The notes beneath the pieces were generated by a model, which saw nothing but the letters and a program-made list of their open reading frames with translations, was not told where the DNA came from and searched no databases. Shown here piece by piece: positions 9,176 through 20,693 of a stretch of 64,000 nucleotides of DNA (positions are counted from its first letter, which is position 1; every line of letters starts with the position of its first letter). The stretch is from Zanthoxylum bungeanum. Its lineage: Eukaryota > Streptophyta > Magnoliopsida > Sapindales > Rutaceae. The stretch lies in the NCBI GenBank assembly GCA_019454045.1, contig SKCR01031853.1, positions 62,001-126,000 on the forward strand. The letters run 5' to 3'. A program made the position numbers and the translations under genes.

Positions 9176-11334
9176 TGACCGGCGTAAACACACATGTATA
9201 ACGCAAGCGCACATATCGTTCAAGTAATATAAAAATATCGATCCCACGAAGACTTAATTCCTACTGTTGTTATTAATTATTGAATCTATTTATTTACAAA
9301 TATCTAATTGAGGGTGAAGAGAATGATTGTTTGATTGGTTGAAAGTGTTTTACAAAATAAATAATTAAAAAGACAAAAGAAAATACTAAGGAAAATAACA
9401 AAATGACACAAAGATCTAGGGTTGTGAATCCTTCTAATATCTTTTAAAATATGAAGTGATTATTTTATGTTTGTGTAATAAATCAGTTTACTAACCTGGA
9501 ACACTAAATTATGCAAAAGCCTATATCGATGGTCAGACGCAAATACCCAGTTTAACCCAATTGAACCATATGTCTATGTCAACCAAATTATCTGGATTCA
9601 TTAAGTTTGAGTTCCAATTATGGCTACCCCCTCCCGACAGGTATATTCCTATCCTGTAAGGAAATCTATTAAAGGGTTATCTATCCTCAAGGAAGATCGT
9701 GGGCTATTAAGTCTAAGGTTGAAACCTAAAATCCCTATGTCTAGTTCATTTTAGATTTACCACATCAATCTTATTGGTGATCAGACAAGAAGAAGCATTA
9801 AGCTTAAGACTTAATAAGTAAACCTTTAAATTACCCAAACTATAAAATAACCCCTTATAAACCGGTGATATTAGAATTCATCACAACCCCAGATAACTAA
9901 CACATAACTAGGGCTAGTAAAAACTTAAAAGTGAAAGACATAAAATAAAAATACTGAAAAGTAAAAGACATAAAGTAAAAGCTGAAAAGTAAATTACAAT
10001 AAAATAAAATGCTAAGGTAAAAGGAATTACTTTTACTACTACTAATTTAGATATCTCCCATAAAATAATATATAAACTTGTGATTATTTTTCCAACCAGC
10101 CATAAAGGCGGAACCAAAATTAAATTACCAACCGACCGATCTGGCGGTATCCTTTATTAGTCAGGTTTAAACCAGATTAAAATGAATTACCAACCGACCG
10201 ATCTGGCGGTATCCTTTTTAAGTCAATATTTTAAATAGTGAATATATTATTTTTAAGGGAGATTAATCTAAATAGTAACAGTAAAAGAATTACCTTTCAC
10301 CCTAGCTGGGGAAGTTACCTCCTCATGGTAAATAGTAAAAACTGTAAAAAGTAAAAAGTAAAAATTAAATTACTATTATGACAAAACGTAATTAAAATTA
10401 TTTACAAAAACTAAAAAAATAAAAAAAACTAAAAACTAAAGAATCTATAGAGAGAAACTCTCTCTTTAGATAGAATATAAGAGAGAGAGTGGTACATTCA
10501 ATTCTGAAATCTCGAGCTCAATTTATAGGCCTCGGTAGGCTTCCAGCGTCGCGACGCCAGGGCCTTCAGCGTCGCTACGCCAGATTTTGTCGACGTGGCA
10601 CGCTCTGGTTCGCCGGTTTGATGATTCTGGATAAGCAGATAAGGTGACACGTGGTGAGGTGGTTGGGCTTCAATTATTGTGACACGTGGCGGCTTCTGAT
10701 TGGTCGCTGAGATTCTTATCCACCACGTGTCAGATAAGGATTAGATACTCAATTATTGATGCTGATGTGGCGGTGACATGGCGACATGTGGGAAAGAGAC
10801 TGTCGGCACTGCAGGATTGCGACACCTGGCACTTCCTGATTGGCTGATGATGATGTGGCGGTGACGTGGCGGTGTTGACTTGTTGACTTGCTGACGTGGC
10901 TGATGACATGGAGATGACCTGGAGTGACACGTGGCACACGTGGCGATGATGACTGTCGGCACCGTAGGATGCTGACACGTGTCACAACGCATGTTAGCAG
11001 ATCGGCTGTGATGGTGACACGTGTCACGGCGCATTTTAGCAAAGTCAAACTTTTCTCAGATTCTGATTTGTTGACCCGGCGCACGTTAGCATTGTTCGAC
11101 GCATGTTAGGCGTCGCGACGCTGAAGGTCTTGGCGTCGCGACGCTGACAATTTACTGAAATGTCTTTTTCGTCCAATTTTCACTGTTTTGGCCCAAATCA
11201 CCTCCAGAATGTCCTGAAACTTTATTTATCTACAAAATAACACAAAACACATCAAAACGTTCACAAAACTCGAGAAACTATACAAAATATTAGGTTAAAT
11301 GAGTGGGAAATAGTGATATAAATACCACTCATCA
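9176..11334 (-). repeat. Element A 5' LTR
   Basis: 2.16 kb copy of 3108-5328, ending at the target-site duplication cgttg (11335-11339). It holds the putative promoter region described separately. Short ORFs over the ACGTG array on both strands (10730-11109) are compositional artefacts. Confidence 0.9.
10521..11040 (-). promoter_or_regulatory. Element A LTR promoter: ACGTG array plus TATA box
   Basis: Reading on the minus strand, about ten ACGTG cores (many as GACACGTGGC or GACACGTGTC) lie between roughly 11030 and 10590. They are followed by TATAAAT at 10527-10521. CACGTG is the plant G-box and ACGTGGC the ABA-response element, both bound by bZIP or bHLH factors. The order enhancer-like array, TATA box, then GA-rich leader fits a U3 promoter driving the element and its LOG gene. 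Function is inferred. Confidence 0.6.
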
Positions 11335-11829
11335 CGTTGGTGTACCATATATTAGGAAATCTTCAGTGAGTCGTTCAGTGTCTTATTAAATAAACACCTA
11401 CATGTCTATACGAGTCTTCCGAGACTCATGGTTCACTGGGATAAACCATCGGACCAAGTCACGATATTCGACATGTACTGGTCTCAGCGGATTTTACTAA
11501 CCGACCCATGTTAGTAAACCTTGTCCAGAAACTTTATTTAAGGATATATATCTAATAGTGTGCTTCCCAATGTCAATTACAAATTACGTTGTAACTGCAC
11601 ACTATATTGTAAATCGTAGGGTCTTTGTCTAATATACATATATCACTAAACTAGATTTAGTTTCGATCTACTCATAATCAGATATCTAATCGTAATTAGA
11701 TCGAATAAGTGTATAAAAGACAAGGGTGCTACCATTAAATTAGTAATATCATGGAAAATAGAACTGCTCGTAATTATGAATCAGACATAAATATGATCCA
11801 GATTGGCACTCTGAGCACCAACCCTAACA
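11335..11829 (-). mobile_element. Inverted D-type Copia LTR 5' segment
   Basis: Reverse complement of the first roughly 480 bp of the D LTR (59900-60380). It ends exactly at the LTR terminus, reading aaccctaaca, the complement of TGTTAGGGTT. Shared landmarks include gttggtgtacc, the gagactcatggttca region and aattacaaattac. The forward-oriented remainder of the same LTR type starts in the next base. Confidence 0.8.
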
Positions 11830-13820
11830 CTGTGTACAAGGCATAGGCATCCTCACGTGTTTACGATCTAGTAAATCCATGGCTGTAGTATAACTTCGGA
11901 AATCAGTTCCGAGTGTTATGTAGAGATCGTAAATTGAAAGTCGATTGTATTATACTGAACGGATTTGACGTTTTCATCTATATCCCAGGTATAATACGGA
12001 TTGCCTGTGACAGAGGGATTATATGTATGCTATGACCTTGACTTGCATAGTTTAGCGAGATTATCCGTGGTCGTCATAATTCATGAGTGGGTGAATTGTA
12101 GACACGAAATTGGATTTCGTGACGGATAAACCTAAACTTAGAGAGTCCCACAATACGAAGTGTACTCGTTGAGCACTTGGGCAACTCGATATGAATAATA
12201 CGGATTATTCATAATACTTCACTGGATTAAGTGAGTTAATTCGGATCATTTAATCGGTTAAACGATAACATATGCATTAGGGGATTTTGAATTTGGATCA
12301 TTTAATCGGTTAAACGATAACATATGCATTAAGGGATTTTGTTCGATCGTAATTATTGTGTATTTGTATTTGATACATAATACGATTAGATACACATTAA
12401 TTATTCGTCAAATGAGATTTTGACATATACTATATATATATATATAATATATATATATATATTATATATATATTAATTAATAATAATAATTAATAATTAT
12501 AATTATTAATATTTAATAATTAATAGATACACATTAATTATTTTTATTGTAAATAAAAATACATATATAATAATAATTACATTAATTGATTATTTGAATA
12601 TTTAATTGTTAAATATTTCAATAATTAATTAATCAAACTTTTTCCATAAATGTAATGGAATTTGTCCAATTATGATTGGTTGATGTGGCATGATTTAATT
12701 ATACTTTGGTTGTCCTAATTTGATTGGCTAACAAAAAGTGTAATTATCATTTTAATTTGATTAAAATGAAAAAGAAAATAATACCCCTTCTTAAGACCAA
12801 ATTCGGTCAACATAAAAATGAGAGAGAAAATTGTTTTCATCATCATCTTCATCTCCTTCACTTCCGAGAGACTTAAAAGAAATGAGTTTCCAAATTTGTT
12901 TGAAGAATCCATGTAGATTTGAAGGAAAATCAAAGAAAAAAGCTTAGGAAAACAAGGATTAAAGGTAAATCTTCAACTCCTTAAGCTTATAAATTTGATT
13001 TCTTGTTTCTTGATGATTTAGAATGGTTCTAGGGTTCTTTCAAATCTGAAATTTTGGGGCTTTGTGGTTTGGTGGATGAATTGGAAGCTTGGATGCATGT
13101 GTGAAGTGTATTTGGTAGATATTATTGTAATATTAGGCCAAATTAATCAATTGTTGATGAGTTGCTATTCTAGAGTGTTATGACCACTCTTATGGCACCT
13201 AAAATTTTTCTTGGGTTGTTCATATGTGGTGACTTTGAATTGGTGTTTGATTAATTAGATTAATCTTGAAAGAATTGGATTTAAGCATGAAAAATTGTTA
13301 AATTTATGTTCTGAATCAGATCTGGATTTTTCAGTGCATATGTTGATGTATTTGATGTTATATCAATGTAATGGATGTGTTTTGGGAGTTGGAACAATTG
13401 CCGGAAAGTGTTTCCGAGTTGAAATAAGCGAAAACGGCCAAAAATGGAGTTACTGTGTGACTTTTGAGTCAACCGGGTGACGGCTGTCCAAACAGTGAGT
13501 TCGTCACTGTTCCGGCAGCCTATGATCTGCCCTGACACTATTGGGGCTGACCTGGATAGTCCCCATAAGTGTCGGGTGGTCGGTTCAGTCGAAAATGTGT
13601 TTTGCGTCATTTTACGAAAAAATGGTTTTCGCAAAAGTTTCACGAAGTTTTAACCTTGTTTATGTCAATATTTAATATTGAATAAATAGGTTTAGGAGAA
13701 ATATGAATAAATTATTCATATTAGATATTGAATAATTTATTTGGTATTTTGAAAAAGTTTTAAAAATATGATTTCGCCCGAACCGCGCTTCCGCTGCGCC
13801 AATCGCCCAAAACCCCAACA
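11830..13820 (+). mobile_element. D-type Copia LTR, forward segment lacking its 5' end
   Basis: Homologous to 60573-62506. It starts at ctgtgtacaaggcatagg (D: ctgtttacagagcatagg), continues through cctgtgacagagggattata, ggtcgtcataatt and gaaattggatttcgtgac, and ends aaccccaaca. No primer site follows. A (TA)n tract occupies about 12428-12480. Within it, gatcatttaatcggttaaacg occurs twice in tandem (12244 and 12297). The ORFs at 12715-13946 are LTR shadows. Confidence 0.8.
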
Positions 13821-14333
13821 TGTTGAGTGTGGCAGTGTATAAAACAAAGTGATTTGATGGGGAGTCAGATGGCATGCTTTCTTTCGGCGAGGTAGTAGGG
13901 ACAGAGAGCCCGTCAATCGGCCAGAAATCCGCATGGCTAGCGTCATAGAGATATGAGAATAGTGTTATATTTTTCTTAGTTTATAAAGGGAGGGTAATCT
14001 CATTTGTACAGGTTGATTAGCAAAAAATCTCTCTCAAAGTACTACTTGTAAAAATATCACAGAACAAATAGCTCGGTAACATTTGACCACCCTTGAAAAG
14101 AGGTCGGCCGAGCTCGGTTTGGTTATAAAATTGGTGCTCTACTTTGTTCCCGTGGACGTAGGCTGGTTTATTCCGCCGAACCACGTAAACCCTCTTGTCG
14201 GTTTTGTGTTTGTTTCGTCTTTTGCTAAATTTTCTTTTGGCCCCCCATAACCAAACAAATTCACGGTTGGAGGAGGATTATCCCGGGAGCATTATCCCAA
14301 AATTACCTCTGGATCTAAAATCACCCGTGAACA
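13821..14333 (+). mobile_element. Old Tat-like solo LTR (H)
   Basis: Begins TGTTGAG and ends GTGAACA. Its 3' half matches the end of the element G LTR: cccgtggacgtagg, gaaccacgt, cttttgctaaattt and ataaccaaacaaattcac. It has no internal region and no clear target-site duplication, and it abuts the D-type LTR, so the 5' boundary is uncertain. Confidence 0.55.
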
Positions 14334-14861
14334 GGTTCTAACTTTGCAACTGCATCCAAAAACATATATACACATGAACATAACATTATCTCTCGGCCCA
14401 ATGAATTAACAAAAATTAATAATAAGCAAATAAGAGTTATTAACAGAGCAACCATTCTTATATGCTTGAAATAAAATTAATAAAGTTCTAACATGTGTGA
14501 AATGTAATAAGAAATAAAATATGAGCAACATACAAATATTAACACAAAAGTTAACAATACTCCTGCAATAAAATAGTTGGCAAATATATAAAATACATTT
14601 TCTTCCCTAATTCTGGTAACTTGTTCAAAAATTAGAAGGAATCTATTTTAAGATTGTTAGAACATGTATGTGAGAGAGAAATACGAACAAGAAATATGGA
14701 GTTAGAGACAATTAATTGGAAAATTTTCAATTTGTAATCAAATTAAAGTAATCAAAGATTTAAACTGGGGCTCATGTGCCACACAATGTTCTTAAAATAG
14801 ATTTGCCTCTCACTGTTGGTGCTTAAGAAATTTTGAACTCTATCACACTAAAAATTGAAAG
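14334..14861. other. Intergenic AT-rich DNA
   Basis: No ORF, repeat or RNA gene is recognised. The sequence resumes after element G at 19217. The last five bases, gaaag, are the target-site duplication of G. Confidence 0.5.
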
Positions 14862-15640
14862 TGTTGATAGTGTTTTTTAAGCACTATGATATTTAAGCAG
14901 CACAGTATGGGTAAAAGAGTAAATTCCCTTCTTGGTCAGGATCGTTGATACCGACCCGACCACATGAGTAAATGGCCGAACACTTGAGTTCGGATGACCG
15001 AGCAATTATCAGATCGGCAGAATCATTCTCAGTCCAAAGGACCACTATGACCGACCTCATGAAGACCGAGCAGATGGTGAGGCGTGCTCAGGAAGATAAG
15101 GCATCATATTTTCTCGGATAAGATGATAAGTTATCATACCTTCATGGGGTAAACTGATAAGCCTGTGTCCTAGTAGAATGAAGAAAGTAAATGTAATTTT
15201 GATTAGGAATCCTTATGGGAAAAGGGAATAGTTTTGACTAGGAATCCTTATGGGAAAAGGGAATGGTTTCAACTAGGAAATTCTTGTACAAATAGGAATA
15301 TGATTTCTACACTATTATAAATATAAGGGTAGAGTGTGCATAAGGGGAGGAAGTAAAAAGTTGAGATCAAGATCATTATTGTGAGACTTGTAAACAAAAG
15401 AGAGAGCTGAGAAGCGTGTTTGAGTAATAAAAGTATCATCATTTTTGTGCCCGTGGACGTAGGTCGGACCAAGATCCACCGAACCACGTTAAATCTCCTT
15501 GTTGATTGGTGTATTTATCTGTCTTTTGCTAAATTTGCTTTTGGTCACCCATAACCAAACAAATTCACTATTGAGGGAGGATTGTCTCGGGAGTGATATT
15601 CCCATATTGCCCCTGAGACCAAAATCAGCCGTCAACAGTT

Positions 15641-15659
15641 GGCGCCGTCTGTGGGGAAC
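15641..15659 (+). other. Primer-binding site of element G
   Basis: GGCGCCGTCTGTGGGGAAC lies three bases after the 5' LTR end. This sequence is common in Tat-lineage Gypsy elements. Confidence 0.8.
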
Positions 15660-15689
15660 TCAACAAAAAGCAGCTCGCGTAGTAAGACG

Positions 15690-15990
15690 ATGGCAGAAGA
15701 TGGAAATCACCGATCGTCAGGGATTTCAACAGATAGTTCGGGAAATCCAGGATAAAGGTCTGTTGGCCGAGCCTACTTTGAGGAAGTTCCCGATTGGGGA
15801 GGGAAATAGTAGGGCATACTGTATCTACCATAACGTAAGGGGACATGCCACGAATGGGTGCAGAGACCTGCGGGAGCATGTAGAAGACTTGGTGAGAGAA
15901 GGCTATCTCAGTGTGTACATAGACCATTCGGTTTTTGAGGTCGACCAAGTTGATAGCGGAAGTCATCCGGTCGGATGTGTGGAATGCTGA
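15690..15990 (+). pseudogene. Truncated gag of element G
   Basis: An ATG at 15690 opens a short gag-like start (MAEDGNHRSS) that stops after about 20 codons. The overlapping frame, from Met at 15700, encodes a Tat-type gag C-terminus: a YCIYHNVRGHATNGCRDL zinc-knuckle-like segment, then LREHVEDLVREGYLSVYID. The capsid portion is deleted. The gag N-terminus and the knuckle are therefore joined out of frame. No protease or RT follows; tandem repeats begin about 150 bp downstream. Confidence 0.7.
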
Positions 15991-16149
15991 GATGCAGAGA
16001 GGATGTATTAAGAAGAGCCTTGCTTATAGTGACCCTTATAGAGTTGCAAGAAAGGCAACAGATCCCAAAAAGGTGAGTAAAATCTCTTTTGACTTAGGTT
16101 GACATTTGATTATGCTTGTTTATTATGGCTCACACAATGGTTTTGATAT

Positions 16150-16690
16150 TTGTTTCACGGCTCGGGTCTGCTCCTGTACCGCCGAGTCCGTTTTGTTGAT
16201 ATATATTTTACGGCTCGGGTCTACTCTTGTACCGCCGAGATCGATGTTTCTTTCCGACTCGGGTCTGCTCTTGTACCGCCGAGATCGATGTTTCCTTCCG
16301 GCTCGGGTATGCTCTTGTACCGCCGAGACCGATGTTTCCTTCCGGCTCGGGTCTGCTCATGTACCGCCGAGACTGATGTTTCCTTCCGGCTCGGGTCTGC
16401 TCTTGTACCGCCGAGACCGATGTTTCCTTTCGGCTCTTGTACCGCCGAGATCGATGTTTCCTTCCGGCTCGGGTCTGCTCTTGTACCGCCGAGACCGATG
16501 TTTCCTTCCGGCTCGGGTTTGCTCATGTACCGCCGAGACTGATGTTTCCTTCCGGCTCGGGTCTGCTCTTGTACCGCCGAGACCGATGTTTCCTTCCGGC
16601 TCGGGTCTGCTCTTGTACCGCCGAGATCGATGTTTCTTTCCGGCTCGGGTCTGCTCTTGTACCGCCGAAACCGATGTCTCTTTTCAGCTC
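16150..16690 (+). repeat. 44-bp tandem array in element G
   Basis: About 12 units of a 44-bp repeat with the core ctcgggtctgctcttgtacc followed by gccgagaccgatgtttcc. CTCGG and CCGAG within each unit can pair as a hairpin stem. Because 44 is not a multiple of three and stops are absent, all plus frames stay open; these are not proteins. Confidence 0.85.
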
Positions 16691-18240
16691 GGGGCTGGAT
16701 TTCGTTCCGCCGAGGCCACTTGATTATTCAGCTCGGGGCTGGATTACGTTCCGCCGAGGACACTTCTTAGTTGGCTCGGGGCTGGATTTTATTCCGCCGA
16801 GGCCGCTTGGTTATTCAGCTCGGGGTCAGGTTACGTCCCACCGAGTCTACCTCTTTGGATCGGGGACGTAACATTCCCCCAGGTCCAAGTGTCTCTCTTC
16901 ACTCGGGGTCGGGTTACGTCCCACCGAGTCTACCTCTTTGGACTGGGGATGTAACATTCCCCCAGAGCCAACTCTTTCTTTTAGCTCGGGGTCGGGTTAC
17001 GTCCCACCGAGTCAGTTTCTTTGGATTGGGGATGTAATATTCCCCCAGAGCCAAGTCTTTATTCAGCTCGGGGTCGGGTTACGTCCCACCGAATCAGCTT
17101 CTTTGGACTGGGGATGTAACATTCCCCCAGAGCTAAGTCTTTCTTTTAGCTCGGGGTCGGGTTACGTCCCACCGAGTCAGCTTCTTTGGACTGAGGATGT
17201 AACATTCCCCCAGAGCCAGTCTTTCTTTTAGCTCGGGGTCGGGTTACATCCCACCGAGTCGGCTTCTTGGACTGGGGATGTAACATTCCCCCAGAGCCAA
17301 GTCTTTCTTTCAGCTCGGGGTCGGGTTACGTCCCACCGAGTCGGCTTCTTTGGACTGGGGATGTAACATTCCCCCAGAGCCAAGTCTTTCTTTTAGCTCG
17401 GGGTCGGGTTATGTCCCACCGAGTCTGCTTCTTTGGACTGGGGATGTAACATTCCCCCAGAGCCAAGTCTTTCTTTCAGCTCGGGGTCGGGTTACGTCCC
17501 ACCGAGTTAGCTTCTTTGGACTGGGGATGTAACATTCCCCCATAGCCAAGTCTTTCTTTCAGCTCGGGGTCGGGTTACGTCCCACCGATTCGGCTCTATT
17601 GGTCTGGGGAGGTGACATTCCCCCAGAACCAAATGTTCTTTCAGCTCGGGGTCGGATTACGTCCCACCGAGTCGGCTCTATTGGTCTGGGAAGGTGACAT
17701 TCCCCCAGAGCCAAATGTTCTTTCAGCTCGGGGTCGGGTTACGTCCCACCGAGTCGGCTTCTTTGGACTGGGGATGTAACATTCCCCCAGAGCCAAGTCT
17801 TTCTTTTAGCTCGGGGTCGGGTTACGTCCCACCGAGTCGGCTTCTTTGGACTGGGGATGTAACATTCCCCCATAGCCAAGTCTTTCTTTTAGCTCGGGGT
17901 CGGGTTACGTCCCAACGAGTCGGCTTCTATTGGACTGGGGATGTTACATTCCCCCAGAGCCAAGGCTTTATTTTAGCTCGGGGTCAGGTTACGCCCACCG
18001 AGTCGGCTTCATTGGACTGGGGATGTAATATTCCCCCAGAGCCAAGTCTTTCTTCAGCTCGGGGTCGGGATACGTCCCACCGAGAGACTTATCATCGGCA
18101 TGGGATCGAGCATCTCCCCCATGGTCTGCCCTTTATTGGTCTGGGGAGGTGACATTCCCCCAGAACCAAATATTCTTCTCAACTCGGGGTCGGGTTACGT
18201 CCCACCGAGTCGATCGTCATCAGCATAAGGGCAAATCATT
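16690..18240 (+). repeat. 83-84-bp tandem array with paired hairpins in element G
   Basis: After three transitional 44-bp units (ctcggggctggattacgttc), about 17 units of an 83-84-bp repeat follow. Each contains ctcggggtcgggttacgtcc, then caccgagtc, and the near-palindrome ctggggatgtaac-attcccccag. Both segments can fold into stems (CTCGG/CCGAG and CTGGGG/CCCCAG). Variable tandem repeats upstream of the 3' LTR are known from Tat-lineage elements and can seed satellite DNA. Confidence 0.85.
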
Positions 18241-19216
18241 TTCTCCACGGGTAGATATCGGGATCCTCATTGACTGAGCACATGAAGGTGGCGAGAAGGA
18301 CCAGATTTGCAGCCAATGCATTTTTCTCTGCGGTTCCTGGAGTGACCACCGACGGAATCATCGGCACACCAACTTTTTTTCATAGTTCCCGGCATCAACT
18401 CGCAAACTCGTTGTTACCGAGAACTAGGGGATAGATGTTGATAGTGTTTTTTAAGCACTATGATATTTAAGCAGCACAACATGGGTAAAAGAGTAAATTC
18501 CCTTCTTGGTCAGGATCGTTGATACCGACCCGACCACATGAGTAAATGGCCGAACACTTGAGTTCGGATGACCGAGCAATTATCAGATCGGCAAAATCAT
18601 TCTCAGTCCAAAGGACCACTATGACCGACCTCATGAAGACCGAGCAGATGGTGAGGCGTGCTCAGGAAGATAAGGCATCATATTTTCTCGGATAAGATGA
18701 TAAGTTATCCTACCTTCATGGGGTAAACTGATAAGCCTGTGTCCTAGTAGAATGAAGAAAGAAAATGTAATTTTGATTAGGAATCCTTATGGGAAAAGGG
18801 AATAGTTTTGACTAGGAATCCTTATGGGAAAAGGGAATGGTTTCAACTAGGAAATTCTTGTACAAATAGGAATATGATTTCTACACTATTATAAATATAA
18901 GGGTAGAGTGTGCATAAGGGGAGGAAGTAAAAAGTTGAGATCAAGATCATTATTGTGAGACTTGTAAACAAAAGAGAGAGCTGAGAAGCGTGTTTGAGTA
19001 ATAAAAGTATCATCATTTTTGTGCCCGTGGACGTAGGTCGGACCAAGATCCACCGAACCACGTTAAATCTCCTTGTTGATTGGTATATTTATCTGTCTTT
19101 TGCTAAATTTGTTTTTGGTCACTCATAACCAAACAAATTCACTATTGAGGGAGGATTGTCTCGGGAGTGATATTCGCATATTGCCCCTGAGACCAAAATC
19201 AGCCGTCAAGAGAAAG

Positions 19217-19918
19217 CTAAAGAAAATTTTCTTGGATTTATTTTCTTTTAATCCGTCAACAACTAGAGATACTCTCTATTTATAGATGTAAGAAAATGAA
19301 TGCTATTGATTATTGAAATCAATAAAATCCATTCAAAATTTTGAAACAAAACGGACGAGTACATTGGATTTATTAACCAAACGTATGCAATTTAATTAGA
19401 GTTACTATTGCTATTGCAAGGCATGAAGCAGCAAATATAATCTTTTGAATTTCCACATGAATACAAAGCACATGGCATATCCTTTTAATATGCAAAAGTA
19501 CTGCCAATTTATATTTACGTTAGTTGTATATATTATAAAATTAAAAAAAAAATCCATTAATACAAATTATTACACTATTCAGTTTTCAATCATTAAAGAT
19601 TCCAACAGCAGCAAATGGCACTAAAATGTTATTTTGATGTCTTTCATGTTGTTAAATATGATTGACATAACTAGCAACACTCTTCCATAAGTACATCCGT
19701 TAGGTTCGAGTGAACCACCTATTTTCCGGTACAAGTAGCACTACGTATCTGAAATAAAAATAAATAAATAAATAAATAAAAATTATCACCCTCTTTGTGG
19801 GAAAAAAATAATAAAAATAAAACCGAATATATCATAATCTTATAAAAAAACCTCTTTGTGGAAAAAATAAAAATAAAAAATAAAACCGCATATATCATAA
19901 TTTTCCTCTTATAGGGGA
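19217..19918. other. Intergenic AT-rich DNA between G and hAT MITE
   Basis: No gene is seen. It contains an (AAAT)n tract (about 19755-19780) and a 61-bp imperfect tandem duplication starting cctctttgtgg (about 19790-19912). Confidence 0.5.
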
Positions 19919-19926
19919 AGTCTTGT

Positions 19927-20401
19927 AAGGGTGGCAACGGGCCAGGCCGGGCCCGGGCTTGTCAGCCCAGCTAACAAAAAAAAATCCAGGGCCCTGGAAA
20001 AGCCTTGCCCGGGTGTCTTCCGGGCCGGGCTCGGGCCCAAGCTTTTTTTGAGCCCGAATTTTTAAAAAAAATTAAAAAAATTAAAAAATATATAAATATA
20101 AAATACATTTACACTATATATAAAGGCAATTTATAAATAAATCACAAATTTCATTGATAAATTAACAATTTAAATGCTTTTTTTTTTTGGCAAAACAATT
20201 TAAATGCTAAAAACAAATAAAAATGATACAAACATAATAAAATATATATATATTTATGTTTTTTTTTTTTAATTTTGGCCCGGCCCAGGCCAAAATTGGA
20301 AAGCCCGGCCCGAGCCCGTGCTGGGCTTTCATTTTAAGACCCGGCCCGGGTTTTTTCAATCCCGGACCGGGTCGGACTTCGGGCTTTTCTGCCACCCCTA
20401 A
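19927..20401. mobile_element. hAT-type MITE, GGCCCGG-rich
   Basis: A 475-bp element flanked by the 8-bp target-site duplication agtcttgt (19919-19926 and 20402-20409). Ends resemble the hAT terminus: aagggtggcaacgg on the left and the complement of tgccacccctaa on the right. The subterminal regions are rich in gcccgggc and ggcccggcc. No transposase is present; the ORF at 20207-20527 crosses the right end and is a shadow. Confidence 0.8.
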
Positions 20402-20693
20402 AGTCTTGTGACCTTTTAGAATATCGTGTACTCTTCGAGAATAAGCAATATAAGTTTTAAGGCTTCTTAGATAAAAGTCATTCATAAACAAGTTTTTACA
20501 TGAAAAGGAAATGCCAAAATCATACATGCCATTGTATCAATTGCTTCATTATAACAATAAAGGTAATTTGGGCAGCAAACAAACCAGCAACGAAAGCTTG
20601 CAGTCAACCAAGCCTATAAATAATAATAGCCAGACGGAGAAAAACCCCATCTCCAAGGTAAATTTGCTGCCAAAACAGAAAAGAAAAGCAGAG
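20402..20693 (-). other. Probable 3' untranslated region of LCR gene
   Basis: The region downstream of the LCR stop codon on the minus strand, up to the hAT element's right target-site duplication. No separate ORF is supported. The polyadenylation site cannot be fixed from sequence alone. Confidence 0.4.

Larger units (their letters stand above)
3108..11334 (-). mobile_element. Athila-like non-autonomous LTR element A carrying a LOG gene
   Basis: A complete 8.2 kb element on the minus strand, with LTRs at 9176-11334 (5') and 3108-5328 (3'). It has a tRNA-Asp-type primer site at 9151-9173 and a polypurine tract at 5329-5340. The perfect 5-bp target-site duplication cgttg lies at 3103-3107 and 11335-11339. 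The interior (3.8 kb) encodes a gag-like protein, a 74-codon ORF and a LOG gene, all in the sense of LTR transcription. No protease, reverse transcriptase or integrase is visible, so mobilisation must have been in trans, presumably by an autonomous Athila relative. The block before the 3' LTR resembles that of element I at 46030-46845, which supports the Athila assignment. Confidence 0.9.
14862..19211 (+). mobile_element. Compact non-autonomous Tat-like Gypsy element G
   Basis: A complete 4.35 kb element with two 776-bp LTRs (14862-15637 and 18436-19211) and TSD gaaag at 14857-14861 and 19212-19216. The primer site is GGCGCCGTCTGTGGGGAAC at 15641-15659. The LTRs look almost identical, which implies a young insertion, although the 3' LTR ends TCAAGA instead of TCAACA. 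The interior has only a gag remnant and long tandem arrays, with no pol. This is the structure called TR-GAG, a terminal-repeat element retaining gag, and it must rely on a partner for reverse transcription. Confidence 0.88.

Noticed and set aside
16106..18152. Long plus-strand ORFs across the tandem arrays (for example 205 and 152 codons)
   Set aside because: All frames stay open because the repeat unit lacks stops. The peptides only echo the DNA repeat and have no start context or homologue.
16150..18240. CRISPR-like regular repeats
   Set aside because: Adjacent units are directly joined with no unique spacers, and the locus lies between two plant LTRs in a eukaryotic genome.
20207..20527. 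Minus-strand ORF with PGPGLKKPGPGLK
   Set aside because: It is translated GGCCCGG repeats of the hAT MITE.
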